From: Sarcocystis neurona
Lineage: Eukaryota; Apicomplexa; Conoidasida; Eucoccidiorida; Sarcocystidae
Length of the DNA: 64,000 bases
Direction of reading: 5' to 3'
NCBI GenBank assembly: GCA_000727475.1
Contig: KL647327.1
Location: 17,011 to 81,010 of the forward strand
Shown: positions 34,101 to 44,437 of the stretch, piece by piece
How the letters are laid out: every line of letters begins with the position of its first letter
How positions within the stretch are numbered: the stretch's first letter is position 1
Notes under the pieces: model-generated
What the model was told of the DNA's origin: nothing
The model's database searches: none
Seen by the model: the letters and a program-made list of their open reading frames with translations, nothing else
Made by a program: the position numbers and the translations under genes

Positions 34101-36176
34101 GCTGAAGTTGCTGCTGCTGCCGTTCCTGCTGCACCTTACCAGAAACCCGCGACCTCTTCGGCCTCAGGCGGAAGCTCCAGCGTCTGCCCGCGGTACGTAA
34201 TAGGGACGTGGTGCGGCTCGTACGGCGGCGCGAACATCAGTCCGTTGTGCTCCAGGTACGTCCACTGCAAGCCGTAGCATAGAGATACACAGATGTACTG
34301 GCAGGTCATTTCACACATATATATACATACACGTGTATGCATATACATGTAGATACACATGTGTAGCTTTTTATTTATTAAGTGGACACTAACACACATA
34401 CACATAAATACATACGTAGGTGCACATGGTAGGCATTACACCCACACATATACCTGATAGTACCTATGGGAAAAGGTACATGTACATACCACCTTATATA
34501 CATCTATGATCAATACGGATATGTACAGCACGTATAAGAATGACTCCAGCAATTCCTTCGGGATATACATGCATATGGACGAGTCGAAAACACGTAGATG
34601 TCTACACATGAGTCTGTGCTGGAGAGCTGCCAGACAAGCTTGAACACGAAGAAGACAGGGAAAGTAGTTCACTTGACTGGTCTCACGCGCGAAGAAGGGA
34701 ACTGACCTGCCTCTCCTGCTCCCTCTCAACTTCGGCTTCAGTCCTCTCCCACCAGCGATTTATCGGCTCGAAATTTTCTTCTGTTTTCACGAATTTCAGC
34801 CGTTTCCTTCCCCCTGCTGCAGTCGCTACTGCTGCGGGACGCGAGGGACTGCGGCTGCTGGCACTGCCGCCTTCTCCCGCCTTCCCCTGCGGCGTGGCCA
34901 CGCCCAAAACCGCACTGCCAACAGCAGCAGCATCAGCAGCATCGGCTGGAGAAACAGCAGCAGTACCACCTTTCACTACTGCTGCCGTTCCTCCTGCTGC
35001 TGTTCCTCCTGGCGGTGCTCCCGGTGCGAGAGAAAGTCCTGCTGCCGCCTCCGCTCCTCCTGGACTTGCCGCTGCTAACCTTGCTGCCGCTGCTGTGGGT
35101 GGGGGTTCCGCTGCTGCAGCAGCACCTTCTGGCTTCACCTGCAGCAGTGGTCGCTTGGACACGCTTCCTCTCGCCTCTGACGGCAGCAGGCGCGCTCCAT
35201 TTCGCAGCGGTGCGCTGCCCGCCGCTCCATCCGCTGCTTCTGCAACAGCCGCAGCAGTCCCCGCGCCAGCTGCAGCAGCCCATGAGATGGCAGCAGCAGC
35301 AGCACCGGCCGGTGCATTTGACGTCAAGTTCTCTTTCTTCTCTCGGGACTTTCCTTCTCGCGGCAACACCACGCCTGCCGACGCAGTCGGACGTAGAGGC
35401 GCAGACGCCATCCCAGACCTACCAGCAGCAGCATCAGCTGCGCCACCACCACCCCCCTCACCGACAGCAGCAGCAGCAGGCGCAGCAGCGCGGTTCCCAG
35501 CAGCGACAACGGCGGTCTTCGCAGGAGGAACAGGAGAGGCAGCAGGGCCGGGAACGGCGGCAGCAGCGTGGCCTGTGTGTCCAGCTAGCGGCTCTGATGT
35601 AGAAACACCGGCAGGTGCTGCTGCTGCTTCGCCTCTGCCTTCCCGCCCTCGTCCTGCTCCTGGTGTCGGAGCAGGTGCTCCTCGCGTTGCAGCTGCCGCA
35701 TGCTGCTTCTGTGGAACAGGGGCGTGGTGCTGCTGCGATTGCGTCTGCTGGTGCTGCAGCACTGCAGGCCTGCCTGCTGCTGCTGCTGCTGCAGGAACGC
35801 TGCCTCCGCGCCCCGCGCCGGCGACAGAAGCTGCTGCAACTTGAGATGCAGCAGGAGCAGCAGTGGCCGCTCGCGCGGGCGCCGCAGAAAACGACGTGTT
35901 GCTGCTGGCGCCACCATCGGCTGCGGGAACGGCAGGAGCAGCACCAGTGTAGATGGGACTTGCGACAGCCGGCGCGGGAGGAGGAGAACGAGCAGCAGCA
36001 GCTGCAGGAGAAGGAGCGGTGGCAGGGGAGACAGCAGTCGAGTGAGTAGGAACAGCAGGAGAGGCCGTCCCCCCCGCCGACTGTCTGGCCGCTTCGTCAG
36101 CTGAATCGTCCGAGTCGCTGAGAACCTGCAGCCACCCCACAAATATTCGCATCGCATGATGCATACACACGTACAT
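18198..36176 (-). CDS. TOP1: DNA topoisomerase I (type IB), multi-exon
   Basis: Nuclear enzyme that relaxes supercoiled DNA by making a transient 3'-phosphotyrosyl nick. Coding exons in transcript order: 36125-34707, 34264-34140, 32823-32571, 31395-31249, 29619-29470, 28720-28637, 27648-27603, 26369-26283, 25641-25433, 24032-23272, 22229-22016, 19022-18891, 18254-18198 (stop). All introns are GT-AG, phases match at every junction, and the exons total 3,684 nt (1,227 codons plus stop). Landmarks: RWWE and LMFAPPYEP (core start), [42 protein letters not shown]. The catalytic residues match human R488, K532, R590, H632 and Y723, in [33 protein letters not shown] and SKINYMDPR. The C-terminus is [15 protein letters not shown]. 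The true start is unresolved: an ATG at 36176 reads through into the first exon, but an acceptor-like ctgcag just before 36125 suggests an upstream exon. One candidate is the ATG frame MASLSPLLRRGSGFVEKM near 37873. Confidence 0.93.
19075..19197. repeat. (CA)n and (TA)n microsatellites in TOP1 intron
   Basis: A (CA)n tract at 19075-19115 directly upstream, on the gene strand, of the exon with the catalytic Tyr, and a (TA)n tract at 19177-19197. On the minus strand the CA tract reads as (TG)n. Confidence 0.9.
21472..21592. repeat. compound (TA)n/(CA)n microsatellite in TOP1 intron
   Basis: Three alternating blocks, (TA)n, (CA)n and (TA)n, with gtgtac spacers, inside the roughly 3-kb intron between the exon with catalytic His and the exon with catalytic Tyr. 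Confidence 0.9.
23272..24032 (-). CDS. TOP1: TOP1 exon with ~180-residue insertion between two catalytic residues
   Basis: Starts [19 protein letters not shown] after a TTTTCTATAG acceptor and contains the catalytic Arg in [12 protein letters not shown]. After LQKL, where human TOP1 needs only about 15 residues to reach YNRANR, this exon adds about 180 residues rich in Ala, Gly, Glu and Lys. They include a basic [15 protein letters not shown] segment and end in a Glu/Lys coiled-coil-like run ([15 protein letters not shown]). It then rejoins the conserved fold at FYNDANR. The exon length (761 nt, phase 2 end) matches the next exon. The insert must loop out of the catalytic domain on the surface. 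The KRRR cluster may be an extra nuclear signal. Confidence 0.85.
25190..25312. repeat. (TA)n/(CA)n microsatellite in TOP1 intron
   Basis: Broken runs of tatata and acacac with gtgtaca interruptions, just downstream (minus strand) of the exon ending in DNVFDIIN. Confidence 0.85.
25808..25935. repeat. two (TA)n microsatellites in TOP1 intron
   Basis: (TA)n at 25808-25832 and again at about 25907-25926, joined by cacgca/gtatac-type sequence. Confidence 0.85.
27053..27243. repeat. (TA)n/(GATA)n-like microsatellite in TOP1 intron
   Basis: A mixture of tatata, gatatata and agagag units, about 190 bases long, in the intron preceding the short [15 protein letters not shown] exon. Tetranucleotide gata-type units distinguish it from the other TA tracts. 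Confidence 0.85.
28735..29460. repeat. CAG-rich low-complexity DNA in TOP1 intron
   Basis: Dense, imperfect CAG/GCA triplets across almost the whole intron between exons 29619-29470 and 28720-28637. They read as Leu/Ala/Cys-rich frames on the minus strand and Gln/Ala/Ser-rich frames on the plus strand. The region is intronic by the splice reconstruction, so these frames are not genes. Confidence 0.75.
29663..29800. repeat. (TA)n-rich microsatellite in TOP1 intron
   Basis: tatatatgtatata runs at about 29663-29700 and a short (TA)n at 29786-29798, immediately upstream (minus strand) of the exon starting [11 protein letters not shown]. Confidence 0.85.
30130..30500. repeat. CAG-rich low-complexity DNA in TOP1 intron
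   Basis: Imperfect cagcag/gcagca triplets on the plus strand. No conserved TOP1 sequence is encoded here, and the flanking exons join without it. Confidence 0.75.
30888..31180. repeat. (TA)n/(CA)n/(GATA)n microsatellite in TOP1 intron
   Basis: About 290 bases of tatata, acacac, agatagata and catcc-flanked units ending just before the 31249 donor side of the exon ending in EHPKQGMLK. Confidence 0.85.
32292..32505. repeat. 29-bp minisatellite in TOP1 intron
   Basis: The word ggctgc starts at 32351, 32380, 32409, 32438 and 32467, an exact 29-base period, with more degenerate copies on both sides. Unit resembles ggctgctaaggtacagagac plus tgctgctgc. On the gene (minus) strand each unit contains ctctgtaccttag, a pyrimidine-containing word ending in AG, followed by cagccg. 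The array lies in the intron between exons 32823-32571 and 31395-31249. Confidence 0.85.
33016..33067. repeat. (CAG)n tract in TOP1 intron
   Basis: Longest clean CAG run of the window, with a few CAA and CGA interruptions. It lies in the intron between exons 34264-34140 and 32823-32571. On the gene strand it reads CTG. Confidence 0.9.
33795..34133. repeat. CTG-rich tract in TOP1 intron
   Basis: About 340 bases of ctgctg/ttgctg units on the plus strand, i.e. CAG on the gene strand. The tract stops immediately at the donor of the exon ending EEVAGF. Confidence 0.85.
34313..34430. repeat. (TA)n/(CA)n microsatellite in TOP1 intron
   Basis: Short alternating tatata, acatac and acacac runs upstream (minus strand) of the exon starting WTYLEHNG. 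Confidence 0.75.
34707..36125 (-). CDS. TOP1: TOP1 first recognised exon: low-complexity N-terminal domain
   Basis: 473 codons, starting [12 protein letters not shown] and ending [16 protein letters not shown] at a CAG|GTCAGT donor. Most of it is Ala-rich (with Pro, Gly, Ser, Thr) and encoded by GCN/CAG-type triplet runs. The last about 35 residues become charged ([20 protein letters not shown]) and pass into the conserved core. Type IB enzymes normally have a charged, disordered N-terminal domain with nuclear localisation signals, dispensable for catalysis in vitro. Here an alanine-rich expansion occupies that position. The acidic start and the KRLKF/RKRLK cluster could serve nuclear import; that is inference. 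Confidence 0.85.
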
Positions 36177-36194
36177 ACACGTCCATACTTATAC

Positions 36195-36226
<32 letters not shown>

Positions 36227-36228
36227 GC
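36195..36228. repeat. (GT)n microsatellite
   Basis: About 15 GT dinucleotides on the plus strand. It lies just outside the first recognised TOP1 exon, in the presumed first intron or 5' region. Confidence 0.9.
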
Positions 36229-36247
36229 ATGTTTACACGAGTACGTC

Positions 36248-36822
36248 GAGCCCCGGGAAAGTATCCTGACACATATATGCACGGGTAATTCTATGCACGC
36301 GACATATACAGATAGCCCAGAACAAATATATTGAGACACACATCCACATACACGCATACATGCGTTTACTCGCACGAGTATATACCGCGCGCAACGAAGG
36401 TATAGAAACATTTGCATGCATATACAAATGCGTGTATGTATATATATATATATACCAGCAAGAGTATAAGCAGCTCAGAAGACTATACTAGTACAAATAC
36501 TGCTAGACATACATATATATATGTACATGTGCAAGCGTACACACAGCCGGGAAACCTATCCTGAGACAAATATACTGAGACAAATACACTGAGACATATA
36601 CATAAATATACGCACATATTTAAGAGTATTGGGAGCCCGGTAAACTACACTGAGACATATATAAATATATAGACATATTCAAATATATAGACATATATAT
36701 ATATATATTTGCAAGAGCACACAGAACCCTTTACATATACACTGACGCCTCTACACACATGTATAGATATATGCACAGACGTATGAAATAGTAGAGTCTG
36801 GTAAACTATACTGAGACAAATG
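36248..36822. repeat. four dispersed copies of a ~28-bp motif among TA repeats
   Basis: A motif resembling gagccCGGtAAACTAyCCT followed by GAGACA-tat occurs at about 36248, 36544, 36633 and 36793. The cores are gggaaagtatcctgacaca, gggaaacctatcctgagaca, ggtaaactacactgagacat and ggtaaactatactgagacaa. Extra actgagaca words follow some copies. The spaces between copies are TA-rich microsatellite sequence of different lengths. Confidence 0.7.
36432..36720. repeat. (TA)n microsatellites 5' of TOP1
   Basis: Several tatata runs with ataaatata and catata spacers, interleaved with the gggaaacctatcctgagaca-type motif copies. Confidence 0.8.
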
Positions 36823-36899
36823 TACTGAGACATGTGCACATATATACATGTTTGTCTGAGTGTATAGAGGTCGGGAGACTCTGCAGAGGCGTCCACATA

Positions 36900-37700
36900 C
36901 ACAAATATACGTGCAGGCTTATTTTCAAGTCAAACCACCACACGTAGACGAGGAGGAGCATCCAGCGGTACACACGTGTGGCCACTGCGTACGTAACTGT
37001 ATGTAGCCGGGTATATACCTGTGTGAAGGAGGAGTGTTCACATGTTATTTTCGAGGAACACTGCGCCAAGTGAAATATGCATGCGTGAAAATGAGTCTGT
37101 GCGTCCTCCCCATACGTACGTACACAGAGGTATATCTATTTATATGTAGACATATGTGTTGCACCATCTCAAGCCGCGCGCATCGGCTTCTGCTTACGTG
37201 TATGTACACATGTGTACATGGAGATCGTAAATCATTCATATATAATACCTATACATACATATATCACGTATCTATGTATATACAAATATGCACGGGAGCA
37301 CATAATATACATGTATGCGTACAACATATACATATGTAGAGACACACGTATACATAGGAAAATATGTACCTACGTATAACATATGCCTATGTAGATACAC
37401 ACATATATGAGAACACATGCATATTCAGACACCTGTCGTCTGCATCTGTGCGGAGGCGTATGCTTACGAATATACACATATATATACATGTATACACAGA
37501 CACATACGTTATATATTCTATATATATACACACTAAGAATACATATATATATAGACGTACACACATTTAATACATATATATATATATATGTATAACACAT
37601 ACCTGTGTGTGTATACATATATGCGAGCACATGTATATTCACATTCACTTTGCTTTTGACACGGTGAACACAGATATAGACGTGTATTCGCACGTGTAGA
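36900..37700. repeat. (TA)n/(CATA)n microsatellite cluster
   Basis: Almost continuous acatatatgtaca-type sequence from about 37100 to 37640. No coding potential is apparent in this stretch. It is probably intron 1 or the upstream region of TOP1. Confidence 0.8.
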
Positions 37701-37859
37701 GGGGCATCTGTCTACACATTTTATACGAGAGTCTGTGTGCCTGCCCAGTTACCTGCTACATCAGAAGCTTCCCAACACGCAGGTAGACAAACAGCGCCAC
37801 GTATGTATGCAGCTGCCGGCATTTTCTCTACGAAGCCCGACCCGCGGCGAAGCAGAGGA

Positions 37860-40650
37860 GAGAGGGAAGCCATGACGACTTGCGGCGGCAAGAGCAGCAA
37901 CAGCATCCGCAGACGCGCGCAGCAGCCACAACAGCCGAAGCGAGGAGTGCAGCAGGATCAAAGAAAGCAAAGCAGCAGAGCCACCGGGCAGGAGGAGGCA
38001 CGACCCGCCCAGAACCGCGCAGAGCGAACAGTAGCAGCTGCCACAACAACGGGACGCCGTAACGACACGCAGCAGCGAATTGAAGGCGGCTGCTGCAGCC
38101 CCGCCCGCCCGACTCTGCCACAGCCGCAGGAGCACCAAGAGCAGCAGCAGCAGTAATGGGAGCAGCAGCACCAGTAATCGGAGCAGCGGCAGCAGTTACG
38201 GGAGCTGCAGTAGCAGTGGTGGTAGCAGTAGCAACAGTAATGGGAACAAAGGCAGCAGTAGCAGTAGCGGCGGCAGTGGCAACAGTAATGGCAGCAGCAG
38301 GAACAGCTGCAGCAGCAGCATCAGCGCGGGGGACGCAGAGGTTTTTTTGCAGCAGCCACGAGCGCACATTATAGTGCCGTGGGGAGGTAGTGGCGCTGCA
38401 CACGGCCACAAAAAGAGAAGCAACAAGTTCTCTGAAGAAACCACGGGCAGCAAATTGTACGGCCTACCAGCCTTCGCAACTTCCCAGGCGTCATTGTCGT
38501 TAAGAGGAGGCCGTCCCTGGTGTCTCCGTGCTGCCTCCTCCGCTGGTCCCGCTCTCCCTGCTGCCTGTTATAATATGCCACTTCTCTGCTGGTCTTGTTG
38601 GGGAGGCTGCTGCTCCTATCTTGGTGACGCCACTTCTCTGGCTGCTGCTGCCGCCGTTAGTTCTGCTGCAGCTGATGTTTCTGGGCTGCCACTACGGCCC
38701 CTGCTTTGCTGCTGCTAACACGTGCTGCTTGGGCAAAAATTACGCGCCTGCACAGCAGTCGAAGCTGCTGCGCTGAAGCTGCAGGGCAGCTGCTTCAAAC
38801 TAATCTAGTGGGGGCGGCGGCTGCTGCAGTACCGGCTACCGGCGAAACAGACGGCAGCGCCCCACAAAGGATAGTGGGAAGCATTTACGTTGTAACACCC
38901 GTTTCTGCGCCGCTACTGCTGTTTTGGTGTTGCTCCGGCTGCCGCTCTCCTCGCTGCTGCTGCACTTGCCGCTGTTGCTTGTCTTGCCGCTGCTGCTGCT
39001 GCTGCAGCATCCGTGTTCCCGCTGTCGATGCTGCTGGCGGATGGGTGCAGAAAACGGCTGACGCGCCGCTGGGGAAGCGCTCTGTGCTTCAGCTGAACTG
39101 GGCTGCAGGTGCCCCCGTCGTTACGGAGCCGCTGCTGGTGACGCTCCCGTGCTATTGCTGCGGCCGTGCCCGTTATCTGCTGCCGGAAAGAGTGAGAAAA
39201 CACCGCTCCGTACAGTTGGGGTCCACGACGTTGCGGCCTCGAGAATACCGCCGCTGTATTCTTAAATGAAAGGTAAGGTAGGGAAAGCGACAAGGAAGGA
39301 AGGTGGAGAAACGTAAATGGGAGCCGAGCACGGCGAGGACGGAGAGAAAAAGACCGTCGAGAAGAGGCCGCCGGTACACCGCGACGCTTGCTCGCGCTGT
39401 CCCAGCGACATTGACGACGAAACGACAAAACAAAGAGAAAACGACACCGCTCGAAGCAGCGTCAGAACTTTTCTGACTAGGTGAACGGAGAAGGGAAGTT
39501 ATTCCGTAGTGCTGCACTGCTGGAGTCGTGTTGGTACTGCTGCTCGTGCAGTTCGTGTGGACTGACTACTGCAGTCGCTGCTTGTTGTCGTGTCACACTG
39601 GTCCTCCTCCCAGTGCTGCTGTTCTCCGACCCCTTTGTGCACGCTTGTAGTCTTGACGTGTCCCCTCAAAAGCCAAATGCGTGCGAGAATGCAGAAATGG
39701 TGTGTAAAATTCATGTACACGCTTGCCGATGTGCAGAATTGACGTACACGCTTGCCACCTGCGGGTGCCGGTGTGGCGGCGCAACCCCCGGAGCCCCGGC
39801 ATGGCTACTGCCGCTGCCACTGCGGCTCCTGGTGCTGCGTATGTGCTGCTGCTGCCTGTTGCCGGTACTGTGCGGCGCTGCTCTTGGCACTACCGCTACG
39901 CGTCACCACAGCCGAACAGAAGAAACCGACAGTCACCACACTCTCCCCCCCGTATAATACCTCTACGCAGAACGCAGCAACAGCGACGGCGGCAGGAACG
40001 GCAGCAGCACCGGCAGCCGCTGCTACACAATAGATGCAGCAGCTGCTGAGCAACAGCAGCAAAGGACCGGCAAAAGCAGTAGCACTGACGACAGCAGGTC
40101 CGCAGACGGCTCCCAGCAACAGCAAACTGCTGGGCTACGTATGGACGCTTTATGTAGCTCCTGCAGCAGTAGCAGCTGGCAGCAACAACCGACCACGCCG
40201 CTTTGCAGCGGAGAATCGTTGCTTCCGCCGGCTCAGCACGGACGGAAGAGACGGCACTCCACTGTTAAACGTCTGATTCATCCGTCCATCAACCATTTGC
40301 GCTTTACAGCGGGACCAGCATTGCAGCCGAACCCCGCTCCTCCTGGTAGAGAACAGCTGCTCCCACCGCTGCTGGTTCTTCTGTGCAAAGAGAAGCGCTG
40401 CTGGCTGCTCCTGGTGGCGTCCGTTCAAAGCGCTGCAGCGGCTGCTGCTGCTGCTGCCAAGATCATCTTGCTGCCACCGCTGCCGGTGCTGCTGCTGATG
40501 GGCACACCTGCTGCCACCATCGCAGCTGCTGGAGCTTCTCGTGTCTTTCTTCCCCTCCTATAGTAGCTCTACACGCTGCTGCTGCTGCTGCTGGAAGATG
40601 CTGCTGCTGGAAGGTGCTGCCGCTGGTGCTAGCCAGTGCAGTGCGCTTTT
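37860..40650. repeat. CAG/CTG-rich low-complexity region upstream of TOP1
   Basis: Blocks of cag/agt/agc triplets on the plus strand (about 37900-38340), then ctg/gct triplets (about 38560-39030 and 39780-40620). They create many Ser-, Ala-, Leu- and Cys-rich frames on both strands, none with a recognisable domain. Between them, about 39262-39480 is CT-rich on the minus strand without triplets. That would suit a TOP1 promoter or 5' untranslated region, but no specific signal can be assigned. Confidence 0.6.
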
Positions 40651-43414
40651 TCCTGGTAACGCTGGTACGGGAATCGGGTGTGTTTGTGGGTGAGAATACC
40701 AGTAGAAGCTGTGCGAGCGTTCACCCGCCACTGTTCAAGCCATTTTGTCAAACGCGCTCCGCGTACATGGTGTCTGGATCTTGAGCTTTATATACACACG
40801 CGTGCATACGCAGTACTGTAGGGATGTGTACAAACACACCAGCGTGAAGCGACTTACTTGGGATGTACATGCGTATATATTATGTATACATGTCAGGTGA
40901 CAGAGACTTACAAACAGTCAGAACGTACGCACACGGGACAGAACGGTGCGCACCTACGTAAATGTGCCCCGGTGACAGTATTATCGATACACGCACACGA
41001 ATATGGAGGAATAGACCAACGCACGTGTGACTACGTACGCGCCCGCCCACATGCGGGACCGCACGCATGTGTGAACCGTATATGGGGGTGAGTACATTCG
41101 TCTGCATGTTCATACCCGTACCGGTGCGGCATCAACACAACACCGTACATGCACACTGAGGGCTAGTTATCATCTGTAAGTGTTCTCTTGCGTGGGCTTT
41201 GGCGTAGATATGCTTCCTCCAAGCGAAAAGACAGGCTCAAACGTGTTCATTCACGCGGGCTGACACCAACATTCTCCGCATATGTTGTCCGCACGTATAC
41301 CACATCTACAGAATTGCGTACACATGCGTATGTGTATCCACGGAGACATTGCACACAGAATTATATACGTGGATAAGGTAGTGCTGTCCCATAATAAGCG
41401 CGCTACTACGTGTAAACATGCAGAGGCAGCTGTCCTCCATGCCACCTGCAGGGTATCTTCTAGTCTTCGTATTTTCGTAAGCGAATTCGTGACTGCTTCG
41501 TCGAATAATGTGTCACTGTCAAATGCCGCGGTGCTCCCACCGTGTCTTGTTGTTCCCTGCCAGATGCCTCTTTTGTGCTGATGTGTGCACACATACATCT
41601 TGACCCCGTGGATGCGTATATTTTTTGAGATGTTTTGATGTGTGTACAGCTTTACACAAGCTACATTCAGTGTAGCGCATCTACGTTACAGAAGGCAGAG
41701 CACACAGCGTGTCCACGTTTCTGCTACCGTACAGTGGCGACTTCTCAGGCAGAGACAGATTTCACACGGTAAAACGAAAGTGCTGCTACGAGGAAGCGGC
41801 CGTAGCTCTGCACGAAGGTGTACGTCAGCAAAACCAGCAGCCGCACCAAGCCACAAAAGCTTTCTCCGGGCTGCAGTGACAGCAGCAGCAGCAACAGCAG
41901 CATCTTGAAAGGGCCGTTAACGGGGCCGTAAGTGTCGCTTTTGCAAGCAGCGAAATCCACCAGTCAACCCCCTCAGGCAACAGAAACAGCCGGACAACTG
42001 GGGCGACTCAGTGAAGACAGCAACAGCAACGCTGCATATACTACTCCACCTCACAAAGCATTTTAAAAATTCCTCAGAGGACGCTTCACTCTCGCAACAT
42101 CAGTTTCGCTTCACATCGTGGGCAGCAGTAGCAATGTATTGCAAGGTACTCGCGAGAATAGCAGCAGCTGAGCCGCTAACGCAAGGAGGACAGGAGCTTA
42201 AGTGAAATATTCTAACCAGATGGAAGAATAGCTTTCCTCACGAATTTCAACAGTCAAGGCAGCAGCAGTAATACCGGTCAGCCTTCTCAGGAGGCAGCAG
42301 CCACGAACAAGGCTGTGTGCTTAGGGCACGGAGGCAGCAGCGGCACGTGCGACGTTTGACAAGTAGCAGCGCCATCAGCGCTTCAATGACAATACCAGAA
42401 AGCACCTTTGCTGTGGTCCACAGGGGATTCATCCCGATAAGCCGCAGCTGGCTCTGCAGCAGCGGCAGGCGGTGGTACTTCGCTAACTACACATATGCAC
42501 TAGCGGCGCCACCACCCCTCTTCCTTCTCCTCCTCCTCCTCAGCAGCAGCAGCAACAGCGAGGAACTACGATCTGTGTGACTGCCAGCGGCGAGTAGGGC
42601 AGAATCCGCAGCAGGTGGAGCTGCACGCCGGAAGAAAAAGCCATACGACGCGCAAAGGCGAGCAGGTCAGTTTGGCGCAATTGTAGCATTGAGGAGGCGT
42701 TTCACAAATGCGTCCTACTCGCTGTATTGAAGACTCGTGACGCCCTCTTTTACGAGTGACACCCACGAGTGAACTCAGCTGCGTGTGACGTAGCCGATCA
42801 TGTGGTGTATAGATCCTTGCCGTCTCCGGCACAATTACGTAGTAGTACAATATCATATGTACGTCTTCAGTTCCCTCTGTAAAGCGCCACGGTTGTATGT
42901 GTAGAACCTTCCAAAACAGCATTTTCTTCCGCTGTGCGCGCGCAACTGGGCTGACGTGAGTTTGGATTGTGCGTGAATCCACCTATATATATATGAAATA
43001 TTTATAAGTGATTATCCTCGATGAGCACGTGGTCGTCCGTATAGTGCTGCCGCTCTTGGAAAGGACATCGGACACGGTAGCATAAGGTCCCCCTTAACGA
43101 AGAAAACGTGCTCTAACCTCAAGACATCATAGTGTACTTTTCTAAGGCGTCACCGTCTCGTTCCCCGTGTACGACGTTTCCAGTGGCCTCGGAAGGTGAG
43201 TTGATTCACGTAGCAGGCCGCCGCTAGGTGGCCCGCTCTGCTTATCCTTCTGCGGGATTCTTTATCCGATCCTCTAGTGAAGCCCCTGGGCACGGCATTA
43301 ATCGTCGGCGTATTCGGCTAGAATTTGTCACGTTTAAGAGAGCTGCGTGGCTTTGTCCGTAGCCATATCCCTTCAATTCTTCGACTGCGCGAATTCAACC
43401 GTCTGCGACGGTCC
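40651..43414. other. intergenic, no gene seen
   Basis: Short frames, a few CAG patches (41878-41905, 42536-42560) and TA/CA-rich bits (40790-40900). Nothing recognisable. Confidence 0.45.
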
Positions 43415-43555
43415 ATGCGATTGCCTTTTCTGTTATTTGTGTCCCTGCTGCTGGTGTTGACGCCTCAGATGTACGCAGTGGCATTCCGGTGTAGTTTGGT
43501 GTCGTTTTGTGTTGCTATTAGAGTTGCGGATAAGGACCGTCGCATAACCTCCTGA
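43415..43555 (+). CDS. possible signal-peptide exon or small protein, 46 residues
   Basis: ATG frame beginning MRLPFLLFVSLLLVLTPQ then MYAVAFRC, a textbook signal-peptide start with a likely cleavage near YAVA. It ends 46 codons later, too short for a normal secreted protein, so it is either the first exon of a spliced gene or a remnant. A similar start occurs at 48738. No downstream partner exon identified. Confidence 0.3.
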   Translation: MRLPFLLFVSLLLVLTPQMYAVAFRCSLVSFCVAIRVADKDRRITS

Positions 43556-44437
43556 TGTCTCTGTTGTTTAACGTAGCATTCATTTGCCCTGCATCTTTCA
43601 CACGCTGCTGTAGCCTGTGGCCTTTAAGATGATATCTCGGCTTGTATACCTTTTGAAGCGTTGCCTGTACTGCTTCTATCCTGATTACTGCTGGCGGTGT
43701 GTGCGTGCTCCATCTGCGGGGTATCTGCGACCGCGTTAGTGCACCACGAGACACTCCGCCAAGTTGTCTGTCTGCGTCTCGACCAGCCGCTGAGCCTCGT
43801 GAGGTCTCCCCCCGCGAAGTGTGCTGGTCCCACAACAGACTAGGCGTAGCAGCATTTTTTGTGGCTTCTTTCAGACAATAAGTGGGCGCCTGCTTGTAAA
43901 GGACTTTCTTTCCAAGCATGTCAATTATCGCATGTTCGCTCAGTGAACCCCGCCTCCCGTAGCAGCGTCACGCCCAGTAACAAGATGTGGGGTGCTCGGC
44001 GGATTACACTTTTGAGAGTTTTGCGAAGAGCACTTTTCCGTCTCTACCCCGTGACAGCGTTAGCATCGAACTGCGGTGGAGCAGACTATTTTCTTCAGTT
44101 GGCTGATGATACGCTTGTGGGTTCTTGTCTGCAGCGTTGACTAGTGTGTGTGTGTACTCGAAGACAAAAAGTCTGTGTTCTCTGTAGCTGTGTGTGCGCA
44201 TGAGATAGCGTGCTTTCCCCCGATTTTTTGCTCGAAGCAGCTGTTCGAAAAGATGACTTCTTTGCAGGATGGAGTGACGGTGCGCGCGTGGCTCAACGCC
44301 GCACTCCTCGTGCAGTGGAGCGGGTAGACGTCAAATTTAAGAAACGCAATCACCCACTGCCCTCTCGTACAACTATGTACGATATGTAGTCTTCCTCCCC
44401 AGCTTAGCGCCCCGATTCCATTGTATGGCCGCCGGTG

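Noticed and set aside
34894..35844. Plus-strand 316-codon Ala/Pro-rich frame
   Set aside because: Antisense of the Ala-rich first TOP1 exon. GCN/CAG triplets are open in several frames on both strands. The minus strand is chosen because it runs in frame into the conserved RWWE core.
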